From: Fredinandcohnia quinoae
GTDB lineage: Bacteria > Bacillota > Bacilli > Bacillales > Bacillaceae_L
Length of the DNA: 64,000 nucleotides
Assembly: GCF_022427965.1 (NCBI RefSeq)
Contig: NZ_JAKTTI010000018.1
Span: 1-64,000, forward strand
Reading direction: 5' to 3'
The first letter of the stretch is position 1, and each line of letters begins with the position of its first letter. The translations under genes were made by a program, and so were the position numbers. Below are positions 1 through 7,736 of this stretch, in pieces. The notes under the pieces were generated by a model that saw only the letters and a program-made list of their open reading frames with translations, did no database searches and was not told where the DNA came from.

Positions 1-60
1 ATGTTATCTTGATTAAACGTTGACGCTTGTATTGTGTTCAGTTTTCAAAGAACTTATTCG
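1..60 (-). other. rRNA operon leader, 5' end only
   Basis: Read on the minus strand, this contains TTCTTTGAAAACTGAAC, the conserved motif of Bacillus 16S leaders and rRNA spacers. It lies just downstream of two strong tandem promoters. No mature rRNA sequence is inside the window, so the operon would begin past the left edge. In B. subtilis rRNA operons also sit next to pdaB, which supports the reading. Confidence 0.7.
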
Positions 61-87
61 TCACTTTCATTTATAAGCGACTTTATT

Positions 88-116
88 AATATAACATCCT
101 AATTTCGCGAAGTCAA
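88..116 (-). promoter_or_regulatory. rRNA promoter P2 (sigma-A)
   Basis: Minus strand: -35 TTGACT (111-116), exact 17-base spacer, -10 TATATT (88-93). It is the proximal member of a tandem pair reading leftwards into the rRNA leader, as in Bacillus rrn operons. Confidence 0.75.
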
Positions 117-172
117 TATATTTTTCAAAAACTTTTTTGACTCGGTAGTCGTTTAATACGACAACGTTTATT

Positions 173-201
173 ACTATACCACCATCAAAAAAACATGTCA
201 A
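173..201 (-). promoter_or_regulatory. rRNA promoter P1 (sigma-A)
   Basis: Minus strand: consensus -35 TTGACA (196-201), 17-base spacer, -10 TATAGT (173-178). It lies 85 bases upstream of P2, typical spacing for tandem rrn promoters. Confidence 0.75.
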
Positions 202-221
202 TAATATTTTTAGGGCTAATT

Positions 222-473
222 TTAGCCCTTTCTAACATTATATTTTCCTTTTCTACTTCCTCCTGTCTTAGAACGAATATACTTCATACATTCTGATGGT
301 TCAGCCACTCTCTTAAAAATACTGAACAATATTTGATACCTCTCTTCCATCGCTCTTTTAACTATATGGTCGATTCTAGAATCTTCAACATCAAATAAAA
401 TCTCTTCCATTTCTCGTTTCAATAAATATTCTATTTCTTTCACTTCTTTTTGATTTATAAGTAGTCCAATCAT
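222..473 (-). CDS. small conserved Bacillus protein of unknown function
   Basis: 83 residues, charged and mostly predicted helical, with a basic C-terminus (RSKTGGSRKGKYNVRKG). No domain is recognised. The ATG is preceded by a good Shine-Dalgarno GAGGTGA. The stop codon lies inside a short inverted repeat (213-228). The gene reads towards the rRNA operon and lies directly upstream of its P1 promoter. I recall similar short proteins in other Bacillus genomes but cannot assign a role. It is judged real from the ribosome binding site and protein-like composition. Confidence 0.65.
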   Translation of the reverse strand: MIGLLINQKEVKEIEYLLKREMEEILFDVEDSRIDHIVKRAMEERYQILFSIFKRVAEPSECMKYIRSKTGGSRKGKYNVRKG

Positions 474-553
474 TCTTTCACCTCTGTTGTTTTGTAAAAT
501 TAGTTATTTCCACAATTTGATATTTTATCCAACATTAACTGACAGTCAAACTC

Positions 554-582
554 CTTCCTCAAAGCTACTCGAATTGAGGAAG
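554..582. other. 9-bp perfect hairpin upstream of pdaB
   Basis: CTTCCTCAA (554-562) pairs with TTGAGGAAG (574-582) across an 11-base loop. No U tract follows on either strand, so this is not a convincing terminator. The rest of 474-690 holds nothing else I can support. Confidence 0.3.
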
Positions 583-690
583 CATAACTGCCAATAATTG
601 TACGACTGATTAACCACCAGTCAGTAAAAGGTTGAAGCCTTCTCTCTTATTGAAGTTTTACTCATATGAAAGAGTTTCTAATACTTTTCA

Positions 691-719
691 TACATATATC
701 TAATCACTTTGCATAATAT
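691..719 (+). promoter_or_regulatory. putative sigma-E promoter of pdaB
   Basis: TACATATA (691-698), 13-base spacer, CATAATAT (712-719) fits the sigma-E pattern of an ATA-rich -35 and CATA-type -10. It ends 36 bases before the pdaB start. In B. subtilis pdaB is a mother-cell sporulation gene. Confidence 0.5.
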
Positions 720-755
720 GTAGACAGAGAGAAGTCTTGGACAAGGGGGATACAT

Positions 756-1517
756 ATGAATTTTTTCTACATTCTAAGTGCCAAAAGAGTTAAACAGGCC
801 ATCATAATTCTTGCGGCTTCATTTTTTACTGCAGGCATTTTTTATATAGAACAAGGAAATATTGCACCAGTATTTTCAACAGATAATGGTCCACGCGTTA
901 TTTATAAAGGACCTAAATCTGGAAAGACAATTGCACTCACTTTCGATATAACTTGGGGTGATACAAAGGCCCTTCCAATTATTGATTTATTAAAAAAGGA
1001 GGGTGTTCAAACAACATTTTTCCTATCTGCTTCTTGGGCTGAACGGCACCCTGATATTGTTAAAAGGATTATTGATGATGGTCATGAAATTGGCACAATG
1101 GGTTATAATTACGAAAATTATATGGATCTTGAGGATGCACAAATAAAGAAAGATATTTATCGTGCACAGGATGTGTTTAAAAAGCTGCAGGTTAAAACGG
1201 TTAACCTAATTAGAACACCCGACGGAAATTTTGACAAAAGAGTGGTAAGGGTAATTGATTCAATTGGATACACAGTTGTACATTGGGGTGTTGATTCGAA
1301 TGATTGGAGAAATCCCGGAGTTCAAAAAATCACAAGTAATGTGTTGGAAAACATCGATGGGGGCGATATTGTTCTTTTCCATGCATCAGACTCTGCAAAG
1401 CAAACGGAAGTTGCACTTCCAAATATAATAAAAGAACTAAAAGGGAAGGGTTATTCCTTCGTAACAGTAAGTGACTTAATTGCAAACACGAAAGTTCAAT
1501 CGAAAAAAGTAGAATAA
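756..1517 (+). CDS. pdaB: polysaccharide deacetylase PdaB (sporulation)
   Basis: 253 residues, near the usual length. An N-terminal hydrophobic segment (about residues 14-30) acts as signal or anchor. A NodB-type carbohydrate esterase domain spans about residues 60-240, with TFDITWGD as motif 1, the RTPDGNFD region as motif 3 and LFHASD near the end. PdaB is needed for late spore stability and is thought to act on spore peptidoglycan. The expected His-x3-His metal pair is not clear (HPDIV and GHEIG are present), as in other PdaB proteins. The start is set by GGGGGA eight bases upstream. It is convergent with kbaA and they share a terminator. Confidence 0.92.
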   Translation: MNFFYILSAKRVKQAIIILAASFFTAGIFYIEQGNIAPVFSTDNGPRVIYKGPKSGKTIALTFDITWGDTKALPIIDLLKKEGVQTTFFLSASWAERHPDIVKRIIDDGHEIGTMGYNYENYMDLEDAQIKKDIYRAQDVFKKLQVKTVNLIRTPDGNFDKRVVRVIDSIGYTVVHWGVDSNDWRNPGVQKITSNVLENIDGGDIVLFHASDSAKQTEVALPNIIKELKGKGYSFVTVSDLIANTKVQSKKVE

Positions 1518-1546
1518 AAAGAGCTGACCATTGGATCAGCTCTTTT
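1517..1546. terminator. bidirectional terminator pdaB/kbaA
   Basis: AAAAGAGCTGA (1517-1527) pairs perfectly with TCAGCTCTTTT (1536-1546), with A and T tracts for both directions. The kbaA stop codon lies inside the right arm. Confidence 0.85.
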
Positions 1547-2132
1547 TATTTAATATTTTATGTAGAATTAATAATTGATAAGCGTTGCATATTAATAGTG
1601 GAAATAACATTAGATAGAACCAACTATTTTCGTTAACCTGTATGGCTGGCATCCATTCGACAATAGATACGACATACATGAAGAATAATGCAGGTATAAA
1701 AGCACCTTTATTTGTTTGTTTACTCTTAATATAAGCAATAATGAGTCCAAAGATTAAGATAACAATTGCAATTATGAGATAAGGAGTGATTGAATCTCCT
1801 TCTTTTCCAAAAAACTGATATCGAAAATAAACAAGATCAAAAAATACAAATGCGATTAATACAATTTGTACTGGATTCCAGACTCTTTTAAATAAACCTA
1901 GTCCGAAACGGTGAATGGTCAAGTATGCAAAAAAGCCCATTTGACTAATGATACTAAATATAAAGCCGACTCCAATCAGCCAAAGAACAACGAGGAGTAT
2001 TTCAATGATGTCTGATGCTAAAAATAAATCTTTATATTCATTCCATTTTACAGCAAAACCAACGATAATCGTACTTACTGCTCCAATCAATAATGTAGAA
2101 AGGAATAGTCTTACCCAATTTCGACTTTTCAC
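1536..2132 (-). CDS. kbaA: KinB-signalling pathway activator KbaA
   Basis: Polytopic membrane protein with about six hydrophobic segments, required in B. subtilis for KinB kinase to enter the sporulation phosphorelay. I place the start at the GTG at 2132, giving MKSRNWVRLF and 198 residues, the B. subtilis length. GGAGGA lies eight bases upstream of this GTG, whereas the longer reading from a TTG at 2177 has no ribosome binding site. It is divergent from gerD, as in B. subtilis. Confidence 0.88.
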   Translation of the reverse strand: MKSRNWVRLFLSTLLIGAVSTIIVGFAVKWNEYKDLFLASDIIEILLVVLWLIGVGFIFSIISQMGFFAYLTIHRFGLGLFKRVWNPVQIVLIAFVFFDLVYFRYQFFGKEGDSITPYLIIAIVILIFGLIIAYIKSKQTNKGAFIPALFFMYVVSIVEWMPAIQVNENSWFYLMLFPLLICNAYQLLILHKILNKKS

Positions 2133-2216
2133 GACAAATCCTCCAAATCTTACTAAACTCATTATTGATTGTACCAAACCAATTGGTAGAAAAGCCAGTT
2201 ATTGATGGTAAGCATG

Positions 2217-2247
2217 CGTATATTTTTTATTAAAATCCAGCATATTA
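2217..2247 (+). promoter_or_regulatory. putative sigma-G promoter of gerD
   Basis: CGTATA (2217-2222), 18-base spacer, CATATTA (2241-2247) matches the forespore sigma-G consensus at nearly every position. gerD is a sigma-G gene in B. subtilis. Confidence 0.55.
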
Positions 2248-2283
2248 ACTTATAAGGATCCCCTTGAAAGGAGCTTTGCTACA

Positions 2284-2874
2284 ATGAAAAAATGGATATC
2301 GCTCCTCATCATGAGTTCTATGCTTTTCGTTTTTGGCTGTGCACCAGCAGATGTCGGCAAAAACCAAATAGATTACGATGAAACGAAAAAGATGGTTGTC
2401 GATATTTTAAAAACAGATGATGGAAAAAAAGCAATCGAGGATATTATGACCGATGAGAAAATGAAACAAAATTTTGTTATGGGTCAGCCAATGGTTAAAA
2501 AGTCGGTTGAAGAAACATTAACATCTGAAAAAGGTATAGAATTTTGGAAGAAGACATTTGAAGACACAAAATTTGTAGAAAGCTATGCAAAAAGTATGCA
2601 GTCTGAGCATGAAAAAATTATTAAAGGGTTAATGAAGGATCCTGATTACCAACGAATGATGCTGGATATCTTAAAGAACCCCGAAATGGAAAAGGAAATG
2701 ACGACTGTTTTAAAAAGCCAAGATTTTCGAAAGCATTTCCAAACACTTATAAGCGAGACTTTTGAAAGCCCACTATTTAAAGCGAAAATTGAAGATATTT
2801 TAATCAAGGCTGCTGAAGACCTCCAAAAGGAAAAAGAGGCAAAGAAAGAAAGTGGCGATGGAGGTAATTCGTAG
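2284..2874 (+). CDS. gerD: spore germination lipoprotein GerD
   Basis: 196 residues with an N-terminal lipoprotein signal and the lipobox LFVFGC, so Cys19 would be lipid-modified. The remainder is charged and helical, ending in a Lys/Glu-rich tail. In B. subtilis GerD is a scaffold in the spore inner membrane that clusters nutrient germinant receptors into the germinosome. The start is supported by AAAGGAG. It sits between kbaA and salA, the family's conserved position. Confidence 0.92.
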   Translation: MKKWISLLIMSSMLFVFGCAPADVGKNQIDYDETKKMVVDILKTDDGKKAIEDIMTDEKMKQNFVMGQPMVKKSVEETLTSEKGIEFWKKTFEDTKFVESYAKSMQSEHEKIIKGLMKDPDYQRMMLDILKNPEMEKEMTTVLKSQDFRKHFQTLISETFESPLFKAKIEDILIKAAEDLQKEKEAKKESGDGGNS

Positions 2875-2888
2875 GGCATTTATAAAAA

Positions 2889-2920
2889 CACCTCTTTGAC
2901 CTAATAGTGCCAAAGAGGTG
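2889..2920. terminator. bidirectional terminator gerD/salA
   Basis: CACCTCTTTG (2889-2898) and CAAAGAGGTG (2911-2920) form a perfect 10-bp stem. T-rich sequence flanks it on both strands, between convergent gerD and salA. Confidence 0.8.
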
Positions 2921-2927
2921 ATTTCTT

Positions 2928-3974
2928 TTATAGGGAATCTACAACCTTTTGTGCAAGTTCCATGTATATTTTACCCACATGATGCTCCTGATCATATACA
3001 GATGGAGCGAAGTCATCGTCATTCCAATCAGGCTGTCTTAGTGGAAGTTTTCCTAGTAGTGTAGTCTGAAGTTCTTCTGCTAACTTTTCTCCGCCACCTT
3101 GTCCGAAGACATATTCCTTTTCACCTGTTAGCTTACTTTCAAAGTATGACATATTTTCAATAACACCAAGAATTTCATGTTCGGTACGTAACGCCATTGC
3201 ACCCGCTCTTGCAGCAACAAATGCTGCTGTTGGATGTGGTGTTGTTACAATAATTTCTTTACAAGCAGGTAGCATTGTGTGTACATCAAGTGCTACATCT
3301 CCTGTTCCTGGAGGTAAATCTAATAATAAATAATCTAGGCCGCCCCACTCAACATCATTGAAGAAATTATTAAGCATTTTTCCGAGCATTGGCCCACGCC
3401 ATATAACTGGTGAGTTATCCTCTACAAAAAAGCCCATTGAGATTACTTTTACACCCATTCTTTCGACAGGAATAATTTTCTCGCCGCGTACGACAGGGCG
3501 TTTTGTAATACCCATCATGTCTGGAACGCTAAATCCATATATATCAGCATCAATTAGTCCAACCTTTTTTCCAAGTCTTGCTAACGATACCGCTAAGTTT
3601 ACAGATACTGTTGATTTACCAACTCCACCTTTACCACTTGCTATTGCAATAAAAGTTGTCGAGTTAACTGGTGATAATAATGAATCTGAAGCTCCATCTT
3701 CATTTTTGAACTTTGCAAGCTCTTCCTGAGATAATTCCGTGAAGCGTAATCCGACAGATTCTGCCCCAGCCTCTTTAAGCGCATTGACTATCATTGATTG
3801 AAGATGTAACTGCTCGGAAGTTCCGGTCTTCGCAAGTGCAATCTTCACACTTACATGTCCCTTTTCTTCTTTCACCCTTACCTCTTGGATTGCATTAGTT
3901 TCTTCGAATGTTTTATGTAAGAATGGATCCTTCTTCTTATTTAAAATTTCCCTGACCTGTTGTTCGTTAATCAT
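2928..3974 (-). CDS. salA: Mrp/NBP35-family P-loop ATPase (SalA)
   Basis: 348 residues. An N-terminal DUF59/FeS assembly domain (about 1-90) precedes a MinD/Mrp ATPase domain with the deviant Walker A GKGGVGKST and LLLDLPPGTGD. The CxxC iron-sulfur motif of ApbC-type scaffolds is absent: the equivalent stretch reads NMSYFESKLTGEKEYVFG. That matches Bacillus SalA, which represses scoC and responds to tyrosine phosphorylation. ATPase identity is certain. The regulatory role is inferred from orthology and position between gerD and cwlD. Confidence 0.9.
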   Translation of the reverse strand: MINEQQVREILNKKKDPFLHKTFEETNAIQEVRVKEEKGHVSVKIALAKTGTSEQLHLQSMIVNALKEAGAESVGLRFTELSQEELAKFKNEDGASDSLLSPVNSTTFIAIASGKGGVGKSTVSVNLAVSLARLGKKVGLIDADIYGFSVPDMMGITKRPVVRGEKIIPVERMGVKVISMGFFVEDNSPVIWRGPMLGKMLNNFFNDVEWGGLDYLLLDLPPGTGDVALDVHTMLPACKEIIVTTPHPTAAFVAARAGAMALRTEHEILGVIENMSYFESKLTGEKEYVFGQGGGEKLAEELQTTLLGKLPLRQPDWNDDDFAPSVYDQEHHVGKIYMELAQKVVDSL

Positions 3975-4083
3975 ATATAAGCACCACCTATATTGTATTC
4001 GGTTTCACCAATCACATTATAACATACCTTGTTAGACATACAGTGTGAGGAATCTCATAGATAATAAAATAATACCCACCTCA

Positions 4084-4797
4084 TTAATCGGGCGGGTTGT
4101 CTTCATTGGAAAAATAACGTGATATTCCTGTATATATGGAGGCTGCTAGCTTATCTTGATATTTATCCTGCACCAATAATGCCTTTTCATCTGGATTTGA
4201 TAAAAAACCGACCTCAACAAGGGCACCTGGTTTTTTCGAGCTCTTTAATAAGTAAACACTATTTATCGATTTTGCTTGTCTAGTTGTATTTCCTAAATTA
4301 TTTCGCAACTCATCTTGAATGTACTTTGCAACAGCTTCATTTTCCTTATAGCTACCAAAATAGAAGGTTTGAGCACCTCTCCATTTCGGTGAAGGAATTG
4401 CATTTAAATGTACACTAATAAAAAGATCTGCTTCTGAGTCATTTATAATCTGAACCCGCTTTTTCAAATCTTCTGTCTTCCTTCGACTATATCCTTTTGT
4501 TCCCTTAGAAGCCAGATCGACATCATTTTCTCTTATCATCTGAACAAGGGCACCTTGTTGTTGGAGGTAATCTCTTAATTTTAATGATATACTTAGGGCA
4601 ATATCCTTCTCTTGTATATCTCCATTATCTGCACCCCCGTCAACACCTCCATGTCCTGGGTCTATAATAATGATCTTGCCGGACAGAGGGAGATTCCAAG
4701 AATTCCAAACATCTTTATCCATGAAACGATATTGTATAATCAAAAATAAGATAAGTGCCCCTGCAATAATTGCGGTAATCTTTATTTTTTTATTCAC
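4084..4797 (-). CDS. cwlD: N-acetylmuramoyl-L-alanine amidase CwlD
   Basis: 237 residues. One N-terminal membrane segment (about 7-22) is followed by an Amidase_3 zinc domain with IIIDPGHGG, an early Glu (IQEKD), SVHLNA and VEVGFLSN. CwlD removes peptide side chains so that muramic-delta-lactam can form in spore cortex. The start is a GTG preceded by GGAGGG. A sigma-E-type promoter lies 30 bases upstream. Confidence 0.93.
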   Translation of the reverse strand: MNKKIKITAIIAGALILFLIIQYRFMDKDVWNSWNLPLSGKIIIIDPGHGGVDGGADNGDIQEKDIALSISLKLRDYLQQQGALVQMIRENDVDLASKGTKGYSRRKTEDLKKRVQIINDSEADLFISVHLNAIPSPKWRGAQTFYFGSYKENEAVAKYIQDELRNNLGNTTRQAKSINSVYLLKSSKKPGALVEVGFLSNPDEKALLVQDKYQDKLAASIYTGISRYFSNEDNPPD

Positions 4798-4827
4798 TTT
4801 TTTCCCTCCTGCTCGTCCCTACAATTC

Positions 4828-4856
4828 ACTATATGGGACAAAGAGAGTATATATGA
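4828..4856 (-). promoter_or_regulatory. putative sigma-E promoter of cwlD
   Basis: On the minus strand TCATATAT (4849-4856), 13-base spacer, CATATAGT (4828-4835), an excellent sigma-E match. It is placed just upstream of cwlD, a sigma-E gene in B. subtilis. Confidence 0.6.
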
Positions 4857-4865
4857 ATAAAAATT

Positions 4866-5309
4866 TCAATGCAATTTTAGGCGGTATCTTTTTTCACCTT
4901 TCATGAATCCTTCCATCCACCAGGTGTCTACATAATGCTCACACGCATAATATAATGATTCATTTACAACATCGTTATCACCAATTTGACCCCAGTATCC
5001 AATGAAATCATACAGTGCATCAATTAAGTTTTTCTCATATTGATAGCATCTTTGTTTTACACTTTCTACTGATTCCCCATAATATCCGAAACGGCTATAT
5101 TTCGCTCCTAATAGATATGCTTCAATCGCAACATCTAAACAACCTTCCTCTATCGCGCTTCCGAGCATAGAGCCTGATCGAAAATAATCCCCAAAGGTTT
5201 CGATTGCATTATTCTTAAGTCCCTCAAGTGACAGCTCGCGTAGCATCTTACGCTCATATGTGATTTGCTTTTCTCTTCGTTTCTCTTTGAAGGTAGTAAT
5301 AACATTCAT
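4866..5309 (-). CDS. ybaK: YbaK, DUF2521 family
   Basis: 147 residues, the same length as B. subtilis YbaK. It is a soluble, mostly helical protein rich in aromatic residues (FGYYG, FIGYWG, YVDTWWMEGF). No function is known for DUF2521. It lies just upstream of cwlD as in B. subtilis. In B. subtilis ybaJ and rpsI follow on the other side. Here ybaJ is absent and the SDR gene diverges. Confidence 0.85.
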   Translation of the reverse strand: MNVITTFKEKRREKQITYERKMLRELSLEGLKNNAIETFGDYFRSGSMLGSAIEEGCLDVAIEAYLLGAKYSRFGYYGESVESVKQRCYQYEKNLIDALYDFIGYWGQIGDNDVVNESLYYACEHYVDTWWMEGFMKGEKRYRLKLH

Positions 5310-5525
5310 TCATAAACCCCCTTTGAGAACTAGTTTCCTACTGAATCAATGGATTCATGCGTACAACACAATGTACCTTAACTTCCAAAATGAGTTAATC
5401 CATGAGCATTTATCCATCAGCATCATTCAGTCTAAAGTTGTAGAAAAAATTCAACCTTCTCTCCGAGGGAATGTCTTTAGAAAAAAGGTACGATTATGTC
5501 ATCAACTAATAAAGGGGAGTTTTGA

Positions 5526-6242
5526 ATGAAAAATAAAGTAGTGATGATAACTGGAGCTTCTAAGGGATTAGGGAGAGCACTAGCATTAGCTTTTGCTAAA
5601 AAAGGAGCGAAGCTGGCCATATGTTCGAGATCGTCTGAAAGCATCGTTAAAGTAATGGAAGAAGCTAAAGAATTTGGGGGTGAAGTATTAGCCGTTACAG
5701 CTGATATATCAAATTCTAGGGATGTGGAACGATTCGTTGCACTGGCAGAGAGTACGTTTGGACATATTGATGTACTCATTAATAATGCTTCTATTCTAGG
5801 ACCAAGTCCAATGCCTTACCTTCTCGACTATCCTGAAGAGGATTTTGCCGAAGTATTGAAAGTGAATGTGCTTGGCCAATTTTTTGTAACAAGAAGAGTG
5901 ATTCCTGGGATGCTTGAACGAAATGACGGCTCGATCATCAATGTGACATCAGAAGCTGGCCATACAGGCTATGCTGGATGGGGAGCATATGGAATTTCAA
6001 AATTTGCAATTGAAGGCCTTACCCAAACATGGGCAGATGAATTGAGTGATACAAATGTCCGTGTAAATATGGTTGACCCAGGAGAAATGGACACTGAAAT
6101 GCATCAATTGGCTGTTCCAAATTGTGAGTACCCATTATCAAAGCCGGAAGAGGTCGTTGATATATTTTTATCCTTAGCTTCAAGAAAATCTGAAGGAATC
6201 AATGGCCAACGTTTCGAGGCACAAAAGGAAGTGCTTAAATAA
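5526..6242 (+). CDS. short-chain dehydrogenase/reductase
   Basis: 238 residues, classical SDR fold. TGASKGLG is the NAD(P) glycine motif (residues 8-15), NNAS is a variant of the NNAG strand-4 motif, and YGISK is the catalytic YxxxK with an upstream Ser. The substrate is unknown. GGGGAG precedes the ATG. The stop overlaps the start of the QueA-like gene (TAATG), so the two are translationally coupled. Confidence 0.88.
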   Translation: MKNKVVMITGASKGLGRALALAFAKKGAKLAICSRSSESIVKVMEEAKEFGGEVLAVTADISNSRDVERFVALAESTFGHIDVLINNASILGPSPMPYLLDYPEEDFAEVLKVNVLGQFFVTRRVIPGMLERNDGSIINVTSEAGHTGYAGWGAYGISKFAIEGLTQTWADELSDTNVRVNMVDPGEMDTEMHQLAVPNCEYPLSKPEEVVDIFLSLASRKSEGINGQRFEAQKEVLK

Positions 6243-7273
6243 TGGTAACCGAAGCATTGGATTTTTATCTTCCTAATGAGCTAAATGCCTCCTCCCCTCC
6301 TGAAAAACGTGGTTTGAGAAGGGACCATGTCAGGTTAATGGTTTTAAATAGAGCTTCTGGTGAAAGTAGACATGATCGCTTCTTTCATCTTTCCAACTAT
6401 CTCAATCCTGGGGATTTGATTATTTTAAATAATAGCCGAACCATCCCTGCTGTTTTATACGCAAAATGGTTTCGTAATCATATCTTGATTACTTCAAAGG
6501 TTGAGGTTCGCTTAGCGCGGATGCATCGCGAAGAGAATACATGGGATGCTTTGATTGTACCAACCACTGCTGAAATCGGCGATACCTTATATTTTTCATC
6601 TGAACTATCAGCAACCGTCATCAACGAAAAAGGGGATTCGCCACTTAGGAGGATTCGTTTTACAAAAAATGGCTCAGAATTTTTTAATCTGATTTATTCT
6701 CTCGGTGAGCCTGTACGATATGAGTATATAAACCACCCGTGGGATCTGGATTACTATCAAACAGTCTTTGCAAGTCACCCCGGTTCAGTAGAGATGCCTT
6801 CTGCTGGAAGAGCTTTTAGCTGGGAGCTGCTATTTCAATTAAAATCTAAGAATATACAACATGAGTATATTCAATTGCATACAGGATTAAGCTATTTACT
6901 TGATGATAGTTGGAACCCCACACCTGAAGAGAATAAAGAAGAGTACCAGGTCTCTGAACAAACAATGAAACGAATTCTGGAGACAAAGGCCTCTGGCCAC
7001 AGGGTAATCGCGGTTGGTACAACAGTGGTTCGCGCATTAGAGAGTGTAGCTAACAGCAAAAAACTATCTGGGGTAACCAACCTATACATCACTAAACATT
7101 ATCCTTTAAAAATAGTTGACGGTATCCTTACAGGATTTCACGAGCCAAAAGCTAGCCATCTAGATATGCTTACAGCATTTGTATCAGAGCATCATTTGCT
7201 TCACGCATATGACCAAGCAATTAAGAATCGCTATTTATGGCATGAGTTTGGTGACATGAATCTCATTATATAA
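6242..7273 (+). CDS. divergent QueA-like tRNA ribosyltransferase-isomerase paralogue
   Basis: 343 residues across the QueA fold. Recognisable QueA motifs are LNPGDLIILNNSRTIPA, YQTVFA, PSAGRAFSWELL, VGTTVVRALES, DGILTGFHEPKASHL and the terminal EFGDMNLII. QueA transfers the ribosyl group of S-adenosylmethionine to preQ1 in tRNA. Key stretches differ from canonical QueA (PTAGLHFT became PSAGRAFS, and ITNFHLPKS became LTGFHEPKA). The context is an SDR and a VOC gene rather than tgt or ruvB. It is likely a paralogue whose substrate may differ. Confidence 0.8.
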   Translation: MVTEALDFYLPNELNASSPPEKRGLRRDHVRLMVLNRASGESRHDRFFHLSNYLNPGDLIILNNSRTIPAVLYAKWFRNHILITSKVEVRLARMHREENTWDALIVPTTAEIGDTLYFSSELSATVINEKGDSPLRRIRFTKNGSEFFNLIYSLGEPVRYEYINHPWDLDYYQTVFASHPGSVEMPSAGRAFSWELLFQLKSKNIQHEYIQLHTGLSYLLDDSWNPTPEENKEEYQVSEQTMKRILETKASGHRVIAVGTTVVRALESVANSKKLSGVTNLYITKHYPLKIVDGILTGFHEPKASHLDMLTAFVSEHHLLHAYDQAIKNRYLWHEFGDMNLII

Positions 7274-7286
7274 TGGAGGGAAAGGT

Positions 7287-7643
7287 ATGCGTCTCCACCA
7301 TATTGGGATAGAAGTAAGGAATATAGATGAAGGAATCTCATTTTATACAACACAACTGAATTTTCGAGTCGAAAATCATTTTACCTTCATGGACGAAGAA
7401 ATTGTATTTTTAACCTCAAAGGATTTCAGGATTGAGTTAATAGCCACTCAAGAAAAGAGCTCTACCGTCAATAATCACACTCATACTTGCTTTGAGGTTA
7501 GGAACCTCGATGAAATAATGAAAAGTTTTAATAACGTACCAATAGTTGAAGGTCCTTATACCCTCGAAAACGGCTGGAAGACCGTCTTTTACAAAGGACC
7601 TCATGGAGAAATAATCGAGTTTTTACAAACTGTTCAAAACTGA
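7287..7643 (+). CDS. VOC (glyoxalase/bleomycin-resistance) family protein
   Basis: 118 residues forming one vicinal-oxygen-chelate module. HHIGIEVRNIDEGISFY is a typical first strand and helix, and GPHGEIIEFLQ is the closing strand carrying the metal-ligand Glu. The ATG follows GGAGGG. It starts 14 bases after the QueA-like gene, so it is probably the third gene of that operon. The substrate is unknown. Confidence 0.82.
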   Translation: MRLHHIGIEVRNIDEGISFYTTQLNFRVENHFTFMDEEIVFLTSKDFRIELIATQEKSSTVNNHTHTCFEVRNLDEIMKSFNNVPIVEGPYTLENGWKTVFYKGPHGEIIEFLQTVQN

Positions 7644-7674
7644 CTCCTCTGCTAAAATGAGGATCAGTTTTTTA
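7640..7674 (+). terminator. terminator after SDR-QueA-like-VOC operon
   Basis: CTGACTCCTC pairs with GAGGATCAG (one bulge) and is followed by TTTTTT. Confidence 0.75.
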
Positions 7675-7695
7675 TCTGAAAATTTAAAAATAGGC

Positions 7696-7701
7696 TATAA
7701 T
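7696..7701 (+). promoter_or_regulatory. -10 box of histidine kinase gene
   Basis: A perfect TATAAT about 30 bases upstream of the Shine-Dalgarno. No convincing -35 is present, so an activator may be needed. This is an inference. Confidence 0.35.
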
Positions 7702-7736
7702 GAAAGGAGATTCTCTGATGGTGGAGGGTGACTGAA

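Noticed and set aside
213-228. Terminator for the 83-residue gene
   Set aside because: GGGCTAA/TTAGCCC pair but no U tract follows, and the stop codon lies inside the stem.
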